Source of the DNA: Luidia sarsii
Lineage: Eukaryota > Echinodermata > Asteroidea > Paxillosida > Luidiidae
Length of the DNA: 64,000 nt
Reading direction: 5' to 3'
NCBI GenBank assembly: GCA_949987565.1
Contig: OX465108.1
Location: 62,001-126,000, forward strand
The position numbers and the translations under genes are program-made. This document shows, piece by piece, positions 13,241-25,380 of this stretch. Every line of letters begins with the position of its first letter. Within the stretch, counting starts at the first letter, position 1. Below the pieces are notes generated by a model that was given only the letters and a program-made list of their open reading frames with translations, did not search any database and was not told the origin of the DNA.

Positions 13241-13286
13241 GGCTGTTCCCTATAGATATACTGCAGTTAATGGTTAAAATGCATTA

Positions 13287-13350
13287 ACTGGCGCCCATCC
13301 CGGCAAAGACTTGTTGAATAATATTTTGGGAAGGCCGCCATCTCCTCCCG
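13287..13350 (+). mobile_element. SINE fragment (5' head only)
   Basis: Only the head module is present (CTGGCGCCCATCCCGGCAAAGACT..GTTGA..TTTTGGGAAGGCCGCCATCT). The tRNA-like part is missing. Confidence 0.7.
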
Positions 13351-13371
13351 CGCCAGCACTGACCTACAGTA

Positions 13372-13575
13372 TTTTTCTTCTGACTGGCGCCCCACACGGC
13401 AAAGACTAGTTGATGTTTTATGAAGGGCGCCATCTAAGGGCGGGATGGGTCGTCTAGGTGGTAAGAGCGCTGGTACGCAAAACCAGAGGTCTCGGGTTCA
13501 AGTCCGGTCAAAGTTTTCCTAGAAATTTTCCGATTTGTTTGTAACAAGTCCCAGTCAGTTTATTCTCCATTTTGT
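13372..13575 (+). mobile_element. tRNA-derived SINE copy with intact box B
   Basis: Same family: the CTGACTGGCGCCCCACACGG head, box A around GTCTAGGTGGTAAGAGCGCTGG, the GTACGCAAAACCAGAGGTC linker, a clean box B GGTTCAAGTCC at 13495-13505, and the family 3' part ending in CAAGTCCCAGTCAGTTT. The arrangement implies an internal RNA polymerase III promoter. It resembles the SURF-type tRNA-derived SINEs described in sea urchins; that match is from memory. Confidence 0.85.
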
Positions 13576-13609
13576 TACTGTTTGAATTTTAAACAAAACA
13601 TTATTGGAC

Positions 13610-15165
13610 AGAATAACATTTCCAAGACAGTTATCATCAGCTAATCTATATCTATCAAAACAACTCACTAATTATGACAGAAATATCACATCTTGACCCC
13701 TATTTTCCAACTATAGTGACGTAATGCTGTCGGTTCCTTTGAATGGTCACCAGACAGGGTAATGTAGGGCAAGGGTTAGGGGGCAGATTGGGAAGAGGAT
13801 TCCCCAATTAATACCAGTATGGCCAAAGTGCTTCCAAAATCATCTCAGAATGAATGACTTCTTAAGAAGCACTGAACCAAGAACCCTGTATACATATATA
13901 TCAAAATGACATTCCTTTTAATGCCCACCACTTAAAATAATTAAAAAACAAAAACACATTAAACGACCCGAAAATAGCGCAGATTGAAATTATCTGATAT
14001 CAGTTTCAATTTTTCAATGTCTTTATTGTGAATTAAGTGCAATACAGTGAAGTTTCACTCCTTTATTTCGTCATCAAAATCAATAGATGAAAAAAACTGA
14101 CAGGCCACAAAAACATGAGCTTCTATTTCGATGTTAATATAATTGAAGGAATAAAAAAGGTTAAAAAAGGATTACTGCATCAGCATCAGAATCTAAAAAC
14201 TAAAGTTCTCACTTGGTAAACTATTATATCTGATGTACATGTACACGATGCACTGTATTACTTCAATGTTAGTAACCCAGTTAATTTCAGTAAGATTTAA
14301 CAATGCTCTTTAATGAATGATTACCATGCTTACACTACATAAACTAACAAGCCAATAAGCTGATAATTATAATTAAGCACGCTTTCTAAAACTGCAACCC
14401 TTTGTAAATAGAGCCCTCAGAAACCAAAACATGAATACATAGTAGTCTGCTTATTTTATCAGTCATCCAAGACTTCAAGTATGTTTGAAATCAAACATGG
14501 ATTGGACGCACAACATGCATTATAAAGCTTTACATTTTGGTAAAGATTAAATTTGGGCAAGTAAAGGTCAAATGGAAAGCATTTTTGATTTTTTTTTAAT
14601 ATTTAAAATAATGATTCGTTGTTGAGGATTGCAGCAATGGAATGGACATCTATGTATTACATGACCAAAATACATGTCATCTGACCTATCAAAGTGTGCA
14701 GTGCAGTGTCCATTTCAAAACCTGTTTTCACTTAGACAGTTGGGCTCATACGTCTGTTGCAATTGGGAAAATCATTTCAGAGTCTTTATCCTTGTTATCA
14801 ATTGAGATTTCATCGGATTGTGGAAAGTCTTGACCAGCAACTTTTCCCTTCCTTTTGGCGCCACGCTCAAAACGATGTATCATGCATTGAATGAGTCAGG
14901 TATGTGCGGCAAGAAAAAAAACAAACCGTTCACTCCATGATGTAAAGAACGGCGCCCTCATCAATAGCTACAGGTATAATTTCATCTAAGATTATAATTC
15001 ATGAGTGAACATGTTTTGTGCAAAATTAGGATTTTCAATTTTGGACATTTGAGGTACTGTAATGATTCTGGCTGTGTATTATTGATCCCCAAAAATGATT
15101 AAGAGAATATAAGCGCATGATTTCAAGTTGACAAGATCCGGCCACAATGATTTCACCCTTGACAT
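13610..15165 (-). other. Downstream flank and probable 3' UTR of the aldehyde dehydrogenase gene
   Basis: No exon is recognisable. On the minus strand candidate polyadenylation signals (seen as TTTATT on the plus strand) lie near 14025 and 14062, about 1.1 kb past the stop codon, so the 3' UTR may run to about 14.0 kb. The exact end is not visible. Confidence 0.4.
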
Positions 15166-18100
15166 CTACGAATTCTTCTGTGGGATCTTCACTACAACCT
15201 GTGAAAACAAAGTTAGATGATGAAGTACTATAACATGATTGGATATTTCCTGTTATGTGAAGAGGAGAAATGAGGGGTAATACAAACTGAATAAACTTAT
15301 TAAGGGTTTATAGTCTGATATCAACCAAGTGTTCTTGAACCCACACATCATTTGAGTTACCGGTACATTTCAACTGGTATCGTTCATCAGTCACAATTTT
15401 TTTTTTCTATTCAAAAGCCAAAATTAGGCTGGATTCTTGTTAAACATCTAATTGGATTTGTTTAATGACATAAGTGAGACAATGATTTTAGAGTTAATGG
15501 TTATAGGTTGACTTCAACCAATTGAAGCTCTTCTCAAACAAACACAAAATTTAATGATGCTCTACAGACATGTTTTCATTTGACAAATTATATAAAAATC
15601 ATTATAACCCACTACAAAACAAATCAGAGCACCCAAAGGAAAAGGAAATTCAACTTACAGTTTTGACTTCATAGTATTCCTGCAGAGCATCCTCACCACT
15701 GTACAATCAGAAGACAACAATTGCTCTTGTTATATTTTACCATTTGCTATTCTTTGAACACACACATCTTGAAACATTTTATGGATATGGTAGATATAAA
15801 TTGCACTTTCATGACATCAATGCAACAAACTTTCAGGAAACAAAGATATGATGGTGACCAGAAGGAAAACCATTTTATCATTCGTCATAATCATTGGGAC
15901 ATTATACAATGACCATGTCCTTACTAGTATGAGCAGAAACAAATACAACATGACTCAAACTTTCCTACAAAAATGAGAGGCCAACCTCATCTTTCATATG
16001 TATTTGCAGTTCAGTAGTTTCAGAAGCACGATAGAAACTAATGCCACTGAAGCATAGATGACTTACAGGTCACGGCCGACTCCAGACATCTTATATCCCC
16101 CAAAAGGAACATTGGCTCCTCCTCCAGAGTAGTTATTGACCCTGAGAAGATACAAAGGACAGATGTTCTTAATGATCATTTCTGTGCAAAATGCTACACA
16201 GCATCAAATAGTCAGGTCTCTCTTCTAAAAAATCCAATAATGATAAGAACTTTGGGAAGAAAAATTTGTCAATATTTGTTTAGCGAGGACGTGAGGTATT
16301 AAAATAAGTGCTGGCTTAAAGTGTATGTAGCAACACCTTTAGGGGGAAATGGTATGAATAGACAAATGAACAAGCAGCAGGACTTACATGATTGCCCCAG
16401 CTTGGAGGCTGTTGGCAACTGTCAATGCTTTGTCAATATCCTTGCTGAAGACGGCTCCAGCCAACCCATACTGGGTGTTATTGGCCATCTCAAGAACTTC
16501 CTCCAATGTCTTAAACTTGATCAAAAGTTGTACCGGACCAAAGATCTATATGTATGATGAAATACAGATAAAGTAGCAGCAAATGTGCAGGATGGGGACC
16601 AAATAATGAACAATTGGGGAATGATACCACGTTATAAGATACCAAGTATATCAATATGATATATTGAGACCTGACATAAAACTTGTACAGAATGTTCAAT
16701 TGTATCAGGGGAACATTTTAGTTGTTGTTTTTTACGATCATAGGTCAAATATAATTGGTCATGTTTTAAGTCACACAGAAGCATGTTTTCAAAATTTTAT
16801 TTTCATCTTCGAAAGCCCGAGAATTCTAAAGATGTAGAAAAATGAATAGGAATAATATTTCACAGGTACATGTAGTTTGATATATTTTTCTTTATTTGAT
16901 AATGCCTGGTCATGTGTGTGTGAAATTTTGGTTCACTTTTCAAATGGCCCAAAGAAGAAGCTACACATGTATGCTTTCCCTAAATCTATAGAGCACAGTC
17001 TCTCCCTTCAACTTGAGCCCCAAGAATAGATAGATGCAGCAGAGCTACGCACCTCTTCCTGGGCAACTGTCATGTCATTGGTTACGTTGGAGAATACAGT
17101 GGACTGGAGAAAGAATCCCTTGTCACCATGGCGCTGTCCACCACACTCCAACTTGGCTCCTTCCTTTTGACCAACCTTGATGTAATTCAGAATCTTGTCA
17201 AACTGATCTTGGTCAATCTACAAGGACATCCAATGAGTAACAAATAATAAAGACAAGATCTAGTAAGAAATGATTAATATCTGGGATCGCCGACACACAT
17301 TTTTAACTTCTCTCCTAAGTTCTGACGAACCTGTGGTCCAGACTCGGTTTCTTTGTTGAATGGATTTCCAACGACTCTTCTCTTGGCTCTCTCAACACTC
17401 TTCTTGACAAAGTCATCGTAGATGTCTTCCTGTACAAAGGTACGGGAACCCGCAGAGCAGCACTCTCCCATGTTGAAGAAGATTGCCTCATGGCTCTCCT
17501 CAACAGCAAAGTCCACTGCAGCATAAATGCAGAAAACCATGGGATCATGAGGAGACTAAGAGAGGAGAGTGAGACTAATCGTCCAAGAAATGTTGTCATT
17601 TACATGACAGCCCAAACCCTTAACCTAGAAGAATAAAGAATACACAATACCATGTATCATGCAGTGGAACAGAAACATGCAGTAGAACAGAAATTCTAAG
17701 CATTCTGGGGCTTTTTCTCTTCAGGAGAGAAGAGGGAATCAGGAACAGGGGCAAATAAAAGAAACAAATGGAGAAAAATATTTGGATAGAATACCGAAAG
17801 CTGGCGATTCATAATGGGTTATCTTGAGAGGACATGGAATTACTGTCAATGGAAGTAAATTCAAATGTTACTCAAACACTAACCATCGTCTCACTTACTT
17901 TGACCAAAATAAGTGCAGCAGAAACACGGCTTAGGAATCCTAAGGATTGTCCTTAGGGCCGGAGAATTTTTCTTTGAGTGCCAAATTTCTAGGAATGGAA
18001 CGGTATTTGCCAATGTCTTCTTCACTTGGCCAGAACTGTATCTGCTTACAAACAATTTTCTGGACAATACTTGTGCATGGTGGAGAAAGTCGGAATCATT

Positions 18101-21100
18101 AGAGCATGTGCACCTCAACCTGAGGGCTGGACTAAATGCTATACAGTATTTAAGTGTCTGCAGTGGCAACTTAAGATTTGCCTCAAGATTCAAGATACTT
18201 TCTTACAATCTGCATCAGCAAAGATGATGTTTGGGCTCTTGCCACCCATCTCCAAGGAAACTCGCTTCAGGTTACTCTTCCCAGCGGCCTGCATAATGAG
18301 CCGTCCGATCTGTAACACAAATCACAAGCAATGTTCAAAGACAAGGAAAGTGACTGAGCACACCACGTGCACATACATGACATAGATGAGGTAATTCTGC
18401 TTAAATAAGGACATCACCAGAAAACCAGTGGAACACTTCTAAGATGTAACTTAAGCCAACATTTCAACCTTGTCCAAGATAAGACTAGTTCAAGTCTAAA
18501 AGCTACATGTACGACTATGAATGTAGACTAGTTACCTCTGTTGAGCCAGTAAATGCAACTTTGTCAATGTCCATGTGCTCTGAAATGGCTGCACCTGCTG
18601 TAGGCCCATACCCAGGAATGACATTGACTACACCTGGGGGAAATCCAGCCTAAAGGGGAAGATAATTATACAATATAGAATGACTACATGTTAATTACTT
18701 CATTATAAGTATAGATCAGCACACAAAGTGCAGTAACTTGCCTTAGCACAGTAAAAGCTATACAGCCTTCTAATTAATACAGTCATATGCAAAAACTTTG
18801 TAAACTTCTAACTGACTAAAATGACTAAAATGCAGAGAAATCAAAAATTAGGAGGGCCTGATGTTTTGATCCTAGCAGGACCTTTTTAAAAGGCAAACAT
18901 TTGAGAAATGTCCTGTTGGGATCAAAACATCAGGAATTCCTAATTGTTTATACCGGTTTTCTATAAACATAACTTTGCTAATATTTATATTAACGTAATG
19001 ATTGCATCAACAATAAAATACTTTGTTGTGACCATAAAATTTGAATATAAAAGGCTACTCTTTACAAGTCATATTTATAAGATAAAAGGATAGATGTCTT
19101 CACATTAACCTCTTAAAAAGATATAGCCTACCTGTAGTCTTAACAACCTATAACCTACCTCCTTAACTAAAGATGCCATGTATATGGCACTGAGGGGAGT
19201 CTGTTCAGCAGGTTTGATGACCAAAGTGTTGCCACAGCAAAGGGCAGGACCAAGCTTCCAAGCACACATCTCATTGGGGAAATTCCAAGGAATGATGGCC
19301 CCACATACTCCCACTGGCTCGTGGCGTGAGTAGCAGAAAAAGTCACCCTCTGAAGAAATAAGAAAACATCACCATGAATTGCTAGTCGAATGCAGAAAAT
19401 ATGTTAGCAAGAGGTTTGACATCTTATAACCATTTGAAGTAAACCTACAAACATGCACTTTGAAATTTAGTGGGCCTGACGTTTCGATCCTAGCAGGACC
19501 TTTCTCAAAGGCAGAGTGACAAGGACAAAACAGATACATGTACACAAAGGAAGGGGAAAGAGAGTGAATAGGACACGGATGAGAAACAAAGGACAAAGAG
19601 TAAAGGATGCCTTGGCTCAATTCATGTCCACTCTCTGTTTTTGTACTGTTTAGCTGTACAAGTTCCATTCAGTTGCCCATGTTGTTCCCTTCTACATGTA
19701 CAATGGAACAGCCAAAAGTTCAATTCATTTGCTTTTTATTCGTGAGTTTGTAGCCAGCACTTACTGACAGGGATCGTCTTGCCGTGAATCTTGTCTGCCC
19801 ATCCACCAAAATACCGCACCACCTGAGCAGAGCTACGGATACAACCCAGCATGGTTTCAAACAAAGCTCCATTCTCCAGCGTATCCAAGGCCTTTAATGA
19901 AAACACATTATAAATGGAAACACATTCAACATTAATATGGAGTGATATAGAAGCTTTCTTCATTAGCAGTGTAAATCATTATTACTCGACACTGGAATTT
20001 GAGCCGTTTTTAATTTGAATGAGGGAGAGGAAAGTTAGTGACAAATACGAAAACAAAATTGATGATTGCATGTTGTAATCACAGATTGTAATACCTTCGA
20101 TATATGTATAGGGCAACAAATGATTAATTGCTTCTGACTACTACCAGGCCCCCTCACCTCAGGGAGGAACATTGATTATTTGGGAGCCCCATCAATGGAC
20201 TAAATAGTTCAGGTGGTAGATCACTGATAAGTAATACCAGAAACCTACTGTAGGCATACATGTAAATCCACATGAAATTGTCTGATAATTTCACAAACTG
20301 GATTTTAAGTAAATTTAGTAAAGGGATTTCAATCCTAATATAAATTGGAAACATACAGCAATATACTCTGCATCCCTTTCAAAGAGGTCAGCAAGTTTGA
20401 ACATGAGGTTGCCCCGCTTTTCAGCATCCATCCGTCGCCATGGCGATCCAAGTTTGACTGCCTCTCTCGCTGCCTTTACAGCCAAATCAACATCAGCCTT
20501 TCAAAATAAAATAAAAAGAACATTAAAATTGCACATAGAGTGATATACATGTATCATTGTACATGATGCATTTATGGAAATTAAATAAAAACAAATAATT
20601 GTGCAGATGATATTAGTCTTAATTATTGCAAATTATTCATGAGTTCAGATGGATGGTGATATGATTGAAGCACAGGTTGTTGTATCACAGTGCTTAAACA
20701 TTGCTTATCACGTCGAGCAGGGCAAACCCTCATAAATGCTGTCTATATCATTATATCGCTATGACTCTGAGGGGGCAGTGTCCAAAGTCGACTTGAGAGG
20801 GGCAACAAGCCTAACATACTACAGTACAAGATAAACAAAACGTCCGCACTCTGCAAATAGCCTACATGTAATGTATGTCCATAATCTTATGCACATGTGT
20901 ACGTACACTGGTGTGCAAATGTTTGTATGCACCCACATGGTCTGATGAGGTAACATTTTAAGTACATGTACAAGTGACCTCACATCACATGCTGCGTATA
21001 GTGCAGTGGCTGAGATCAATACTTGAAGAACTGGCATCTCAGGGCCCAGGGGGTGCTTTTACTGATTTGCCATCTCCTTTCATTGCAAAGTGCATATACT

Positions 21101-23727
21101 GTAGGGAAAAACACCTGAACACCTGCCACTGATTGCAAGGTCAGCTCTATCTGTGGGCTATATATACTATACATACGTACATGTAGTTGTACACAGGATG
21201 CACTAGTATTATGTAAAGTAGTATACTAGGATTTGGCTATTTTTAATAAATGTACCTCAATGAATACATTATGGGAAGAAAATCACACAGAAAAATGTGG
21301 AAGTGAATTAGCATACATATGTATGTTAGTCTCTGTGTTGGAGCATGACTCAGTACCCCATTACTGCCTCACCTATATACTGAACATACATGTAGACTTG
21401 GTACACACATGGGAGGCAAGTTACAGATCAGGCAGTCATAAAACAAAACCCCCTCCCTTTATTTTGCAGCCAACCTAGACAATATGCAATTCACAACCCT
21501 GTCTGGCACAATGCTGAAAGCCTTTAGACTTGGTGCAATGGAGAAGCGAAAATAAAAGTTGAAAAGAGCTCTAAAATGCCAAGCGCTGAGTGCAGAAAAT
21601 GAAAAAGGACCAATGACATAACAAATCTTTACAATGACCTTATGACGTCACCTTTGAGACTGGTACTGACGCTTGTGCTAGCGATAGATGCATCGCTATT
21701 ATACATGAATAAATGCTGTACTTGTGCAATTACAAGTACCGGTAGTGAGTGGCACACAGGCCAACAAATCAAGAAGTAAAAAACACAAGCTGAAAGAATT
21801 AAAGTTGACGTCAAATAAATTTAGGGATATAATTACACCAGCACAGTTATTATACTGGCAAAAGGTGTAAGGCAAATTTCTAAAGGGCACAGCCAAGCAA
21901 GATAGTTTTATTGTACCTGTACTTGGACTATTAGTCCAAATGTGCTTGGACTAATAGTCCAAGCACATTTGGACACTTAATGAATCCAAATTCTCATGGG
22001 TACAAGGGAGTAGTAAGGGACGTGCAGTTTAGTTTCTTGTGCAGGATTTCTCCTACCTTGTCCCCCTCTTGAATGTCACATATCTTCTCTCCTGTCTGTG
22101 GGTTGATTGTAGGGAAGGCTTTCCCACTCACTGAGTTCACAAACTCATTGTTGATAAACAACTGGATTTAGAAAACACAGAACACATAAACTCACCACAA
22201 TTAAAACATAGTGTATGGTTACAATATAAAGAAAAATAAATGGAAATTCAGACAGTTGTTGCCTTACTTTGCCGCACTGGGTGATGTAGTATAGGGCCAT
22301 GCCGCATGGAGGCTTGAACAAATTATCATGACCCCAAATTTAAAGATGTCCACAACAAATGTATTTGAATTTTAAATACATGTTAATTTATTCGATATTG
22401 AAGTTGAACTACTGTCCAAGAATGTGAAGTAATGTAGGAACCATGCAAAAACATTCCACATTCAATATCATAATTTTTAAAAGCTGCTCATGCAATACTT
22501 ATATGGACTTTTTAGTAACAAAAGTACCATAGTGCAAAGCTCAATTTTGGGGGCTTTTGAGTGTTTATATTGTTCACTAGTACTAGAACTACTTTATACT
22601 TAGTAGTAGTACTAGTAGTAGTACTAGTAGTCTAGTTCAGTACTAGTACTAGTACTAGTACTAGTAGTAGTAGTAGTACTAGTTGCAACTCCATGTCATT
22701 GCTACTGCTAGCACTAGTACTAGTCTAGTACTACTGTACTAGTACTACTTACAAGTACTAGTACTACTAGTACAGCTACTACTACTTTGTACTAGTACTA
22801 CTACTAGTAGTACTACTGGTTTTTGATTTTAGGCCCGGTCCAAAGGAATGGACAGGAACCTATGGCAGACCGGTCTCACCGGACTTCAGTATGTGGGGTT
22901 TCGAGCCCCCCTGCCAAGAAACGAAAGGAACAAGACAGACGCTCAAGAGAGAGTTATAAAATAATTATAGAGGGATAGCTACTGTACTACTACTACTAGT
23001 ACTACTAGAATTAGTACAATGCAGTAGTACTACTAAAGTACTAGTACTACTAAGTACTAGTAGTGAGTAGTACTACTACTACTGTACTCGTACTGAGTAC
23101 TAGTAGTACTGTAGTAGTACCGGTACTAGAAAGTAGAACTAGTACGGAAAGTAGTGGTATTATACTAGTACTAGTACTACTAGTACTAGTACTAGTAGTA
23201 CAAGTAGTAGTAGTACTAGTACTTAGTAGTACTACTACTATAGCACTAGCATGACTTTACTGTACATACATGAAACTATTCAGACGCAGGGTACGTACGT
23301 GTTTACGTTACCCTCCATTGTGCTACTCGGCACAAAGGGAAATGTCAGACAGCTGACCTCACGGTTAGGCACGGTAATGCAGATTTACATAATAATGCAG
23401 ACCTGCCACCCGCTATATATAGGCGCTAGCAAAGTACATCATACATACATGTACATGTTGATAGTGCAAGCAATTAGTAATTAATATTAATTATACACGT
23501 TATGCAGTCAGGTAGTGCACTGGCAATCCCAGGCTAGGCCAGTACCGACTTATTACAACGTGGTAAACTATACACTACACAGTACACACACATGGAACGA
23601 CGGCACATGATAACTCACTAACTGTACTACGTCTGGACGACGTACGTGGCATTTCCTACATCATTTCTCCCATAATTTCAAATAATGACATTCCTACCTG
23701 TGTGTACTTGATTTCTGGGTTCTCCAT
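15166..23727 (-). CDS. Aldehyde dehydrogenase, cytosolic ALDH1A/ALDH2-like
   Basis: Thirteen exons join in frame to 488 aa: 23698-23727, 22057-22161, 20357-20497, 19765-19891, 19159-19349, 18536-18649, 18207-18309, 17331-17515, 17053-17217, 16388-16545, 16067-16141, 15659-15698, 15166-15198. The protein is an NAD(P)+-dependent oxidase of aldehydes to carboxylates. Visible family marks are IPWNFP (Asn about 157), the general-base Glu in LEMGGKSPN (about 256), the nucleophile Cys in [11 protein letters not shown] (about 290), EEIFGPV-type sequence across an exon junction, FGGYKMSG and the C-terminus VKIPQKNS. These residues sit at a constant offset of 12 from human ALDH2 Asn169, Glu268 and Cys302, so there are no internal gaps up to that point. 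The start [17 protein letters not shown] leaves no mitochondrial presequence, so a cytosolic, ALDH1A-like enzyme is likely. Whether retinal is the substrate cannot be told. Thirteen coding exons also match vertebrate ALDH1A1/ALDH2. Introns hold palindromic repeats and a long CTA/TAG microsatellite. Confidence 0.95.
18787..18945. repeat. Palindromic dispersed repeat, hairpin copy in ALDH intron
   Basis: The left flank AACTTCTAACTGACTAAAAT leads to an arm GGGCCTGATGTTTTGATCC..AGGACC, followed by its inverted partner GGATCAAAACATCAGG. It is a diverged member of the family whose cleanest copy is at 37245-37405. Confidence 0.8.
19463..19640. repeat. Palindromic-family repeat, extended single-arm copy
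   Basis: One arm (GGGCCTGACGTTTCGATCC..CTTTCTCAAAGGC) is followed by a unique extension, AGTGACAAGGACAAAACAGA, TACATGTACAC and GAAAGAGAGTGAATAGGACA. The same extension is seen at 46218-46340 and, inverted, near 30520-30675. So this family also has a longer, non-hairpin form. Confidence 0.8.
21935..21973. repeat. Perfect 18-bp inverted repeat with 3-nt spacer
   Basis: TCCAAATGTGCTTGGACT, then AAT, then AGTCCAAGCACATTTGGA: a perfect 39-bp stem-loop in the first ALDH intron. A second partial inverted unit, TTGGACTATTAGTCCAA, overlaps its left arm, giving a nested palindrome. Confidence 0.9.
22575..23240. repeat. CTA/TAG microsatellite block with palindromic ACTAGT words
   Basis: Runs of ACTAGTACTAGT, TAGTAGTAG and TACTACTAC alternate over 22575-22815 and 22983-23240 in the first ALDH intron. 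Because both ACT and AGT phases occur, the tract is rich in self-complementary words and could fold back over long distances. A non-repetitive 160-bp insert (22820-22980) splits the block; it holds TGGCAGACCGG and GGTTTCGAGCCCC, which could be worn polymerase III boxes A and B. Confidence 0.9.
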
Positions 23728-25380
23728 TTTCACAGACTAGGTTAGAACTTAGAAGAGGGTTCCTGCCTACCCCGAAGTACCCGTGTGACGATCAGAGCAA
23801 CGGTGACTGTGACTGTGAGGGTGACTGTGACTTAGTGTGAGTAGACTTGGTAGTCAGTAACCTGGCAAGTGGCAGGCACCCTGGATGTGGTTCCAATTGA
23901 TGTATTAATACCTGGACCTGCTCTATTCACAACTGCATTCAACGCCACACTTATTGGAGCATGCTCACATTGTGCTCTGTTCGTGTTCAAGTTTTCCAAA
24001 AGGGGGCGTTCCGATCGGGTCAACTTCCCGTACCCTCTTTCACCCGTTTGACCTTGCATACAATAATGGCATAGACTCGTATTCCAGTCACCACCTATAA
24101 TAGTCTGCAAAGCAACACAGTACAGTTTCAATTCGGAGCAATAAAATCCATGCTTATAGCAAATCGTATGCCATCTTTATTTTATTAGCTCAGAACTAAT
24201 TGTATTGATTTTGTTGGTTTTTGTAAACTATAGAATGCTCAACTCAACTTATGGGTCAAGGAACTGCAATGAACAACAATCCAACGTGCAATTCTATAAG
24301 AATCGGATTTGTATAAATTCTTCCTCCGTGATAAAACGAACCAGTAGTTAATTCTGATTTTCGGTATACACTATACTATTTTCTTTATATCTCACCATAT
24401 ATATATAACTTGAACTAGATAGAGAATGTAAAAAAAATGTTAATAACAAAATAGATCCAAGATAAGACAATTATCAACAGGGGAAAAACCAAACGCCAAA
24501 ATCCATAAAACAAAATATAATACGACTTTTCATTTTACATTTCAGAAGTCAATCATTCTGCATTATTTCAAATGAATGTGTAATGTATGTGCCACTTAAA
24601 ATTATAATAAATTCAAGATGACATGCAGCTAGGGCGAACTAAAAATATATTGTGTATATACAGACGCGTATCCATCATAATTAAGGGCCAATAAACTCAT
24701 ACACTGTACAATAATTAACGGTGTGCAACTAATTGGAGCTGCAGTCAGCGGATGACATTCTTGTGATAATTGGGAACGGACGAAGTAATTGTGGATCGAT
24801 CGAGGGACTGCGTCCGAATGGCAAGCGCAATAACTGGGTTTCAAAAAAGGAAAAACCCTGAATGATGGGGACGAAGTTAATTTTTGTTGGAGGGGGTCAC
24901 CAAAAATCGAGTTATTAATAAAAACTGTTAAAAAGTAGAAAGACTGATAATTATAGGTGATCGAAGTATAATTCTCAGTATCACTAGTATAACCATTGGG
25001 GAACATTTTTGTCATCGAATTGAGCATCTCACCATGGTGTCACTACGTTAGGCCTAAATGAACGCGTTGTCTGGCCAAAATTAGAAGGGTCAAAGTTTTT
25101 TATCAGTGCATTGCGTCCATGTTAGTGAATTGCACCTACTAGAGAATAATAATAGAATACTCCTGTAGGACTAATACAGAAATCTAGAGTCCCAGCATAG
25201 AGCTCTGTTAGCTCCACTGAGTCCGCACATTAGCGCCCTCTATTGGTATGAATTTCAGTTCTTGATTTCAGTTCTTTCCAGCTGCACTGACTTTTTGCCA
25301 CTGTTTTGAAATGCCAAGTTAATAGCTATTGCGATTGAATTGCAATGTGAAACCATCTCAAAACAAACGCAGAGAGAAAT
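23728..25380. other. Intergenic, 5' flank of ALDH and 3' flank of SLC24-like gene
   Basis: Both neighbours are on the minus strand, so this 1.65 kb holds the ALDH promoter and 5' UTR (near 23730-23830) and the exchanger's 3' UTR. GTGACTGTGACTGTGAGGGTGACTGTGA-type short repeats lie at about 23800-23840. I see no clear core promoter motif and no further gene. Confidence 0.5.

Noticed and set aside
12991..13575. Functional tRNA genes
   Set aside because: Box A and box B are embedded in a repeated SINE with a shared head and tail, and the anticodon region does not fold as a tRNA.
17891..18385. Overlapping open frames of 100-119 codons around ALDH exon 7
   Set aside because: They are shadows of, or run through, a validated ALDH exon and its intron.
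24629..25027. 132-codon minus-strand open frame between ALDH and the exchanger
   Set aside because: Low-complexity hydrophobic composition, no motif and no splice context.
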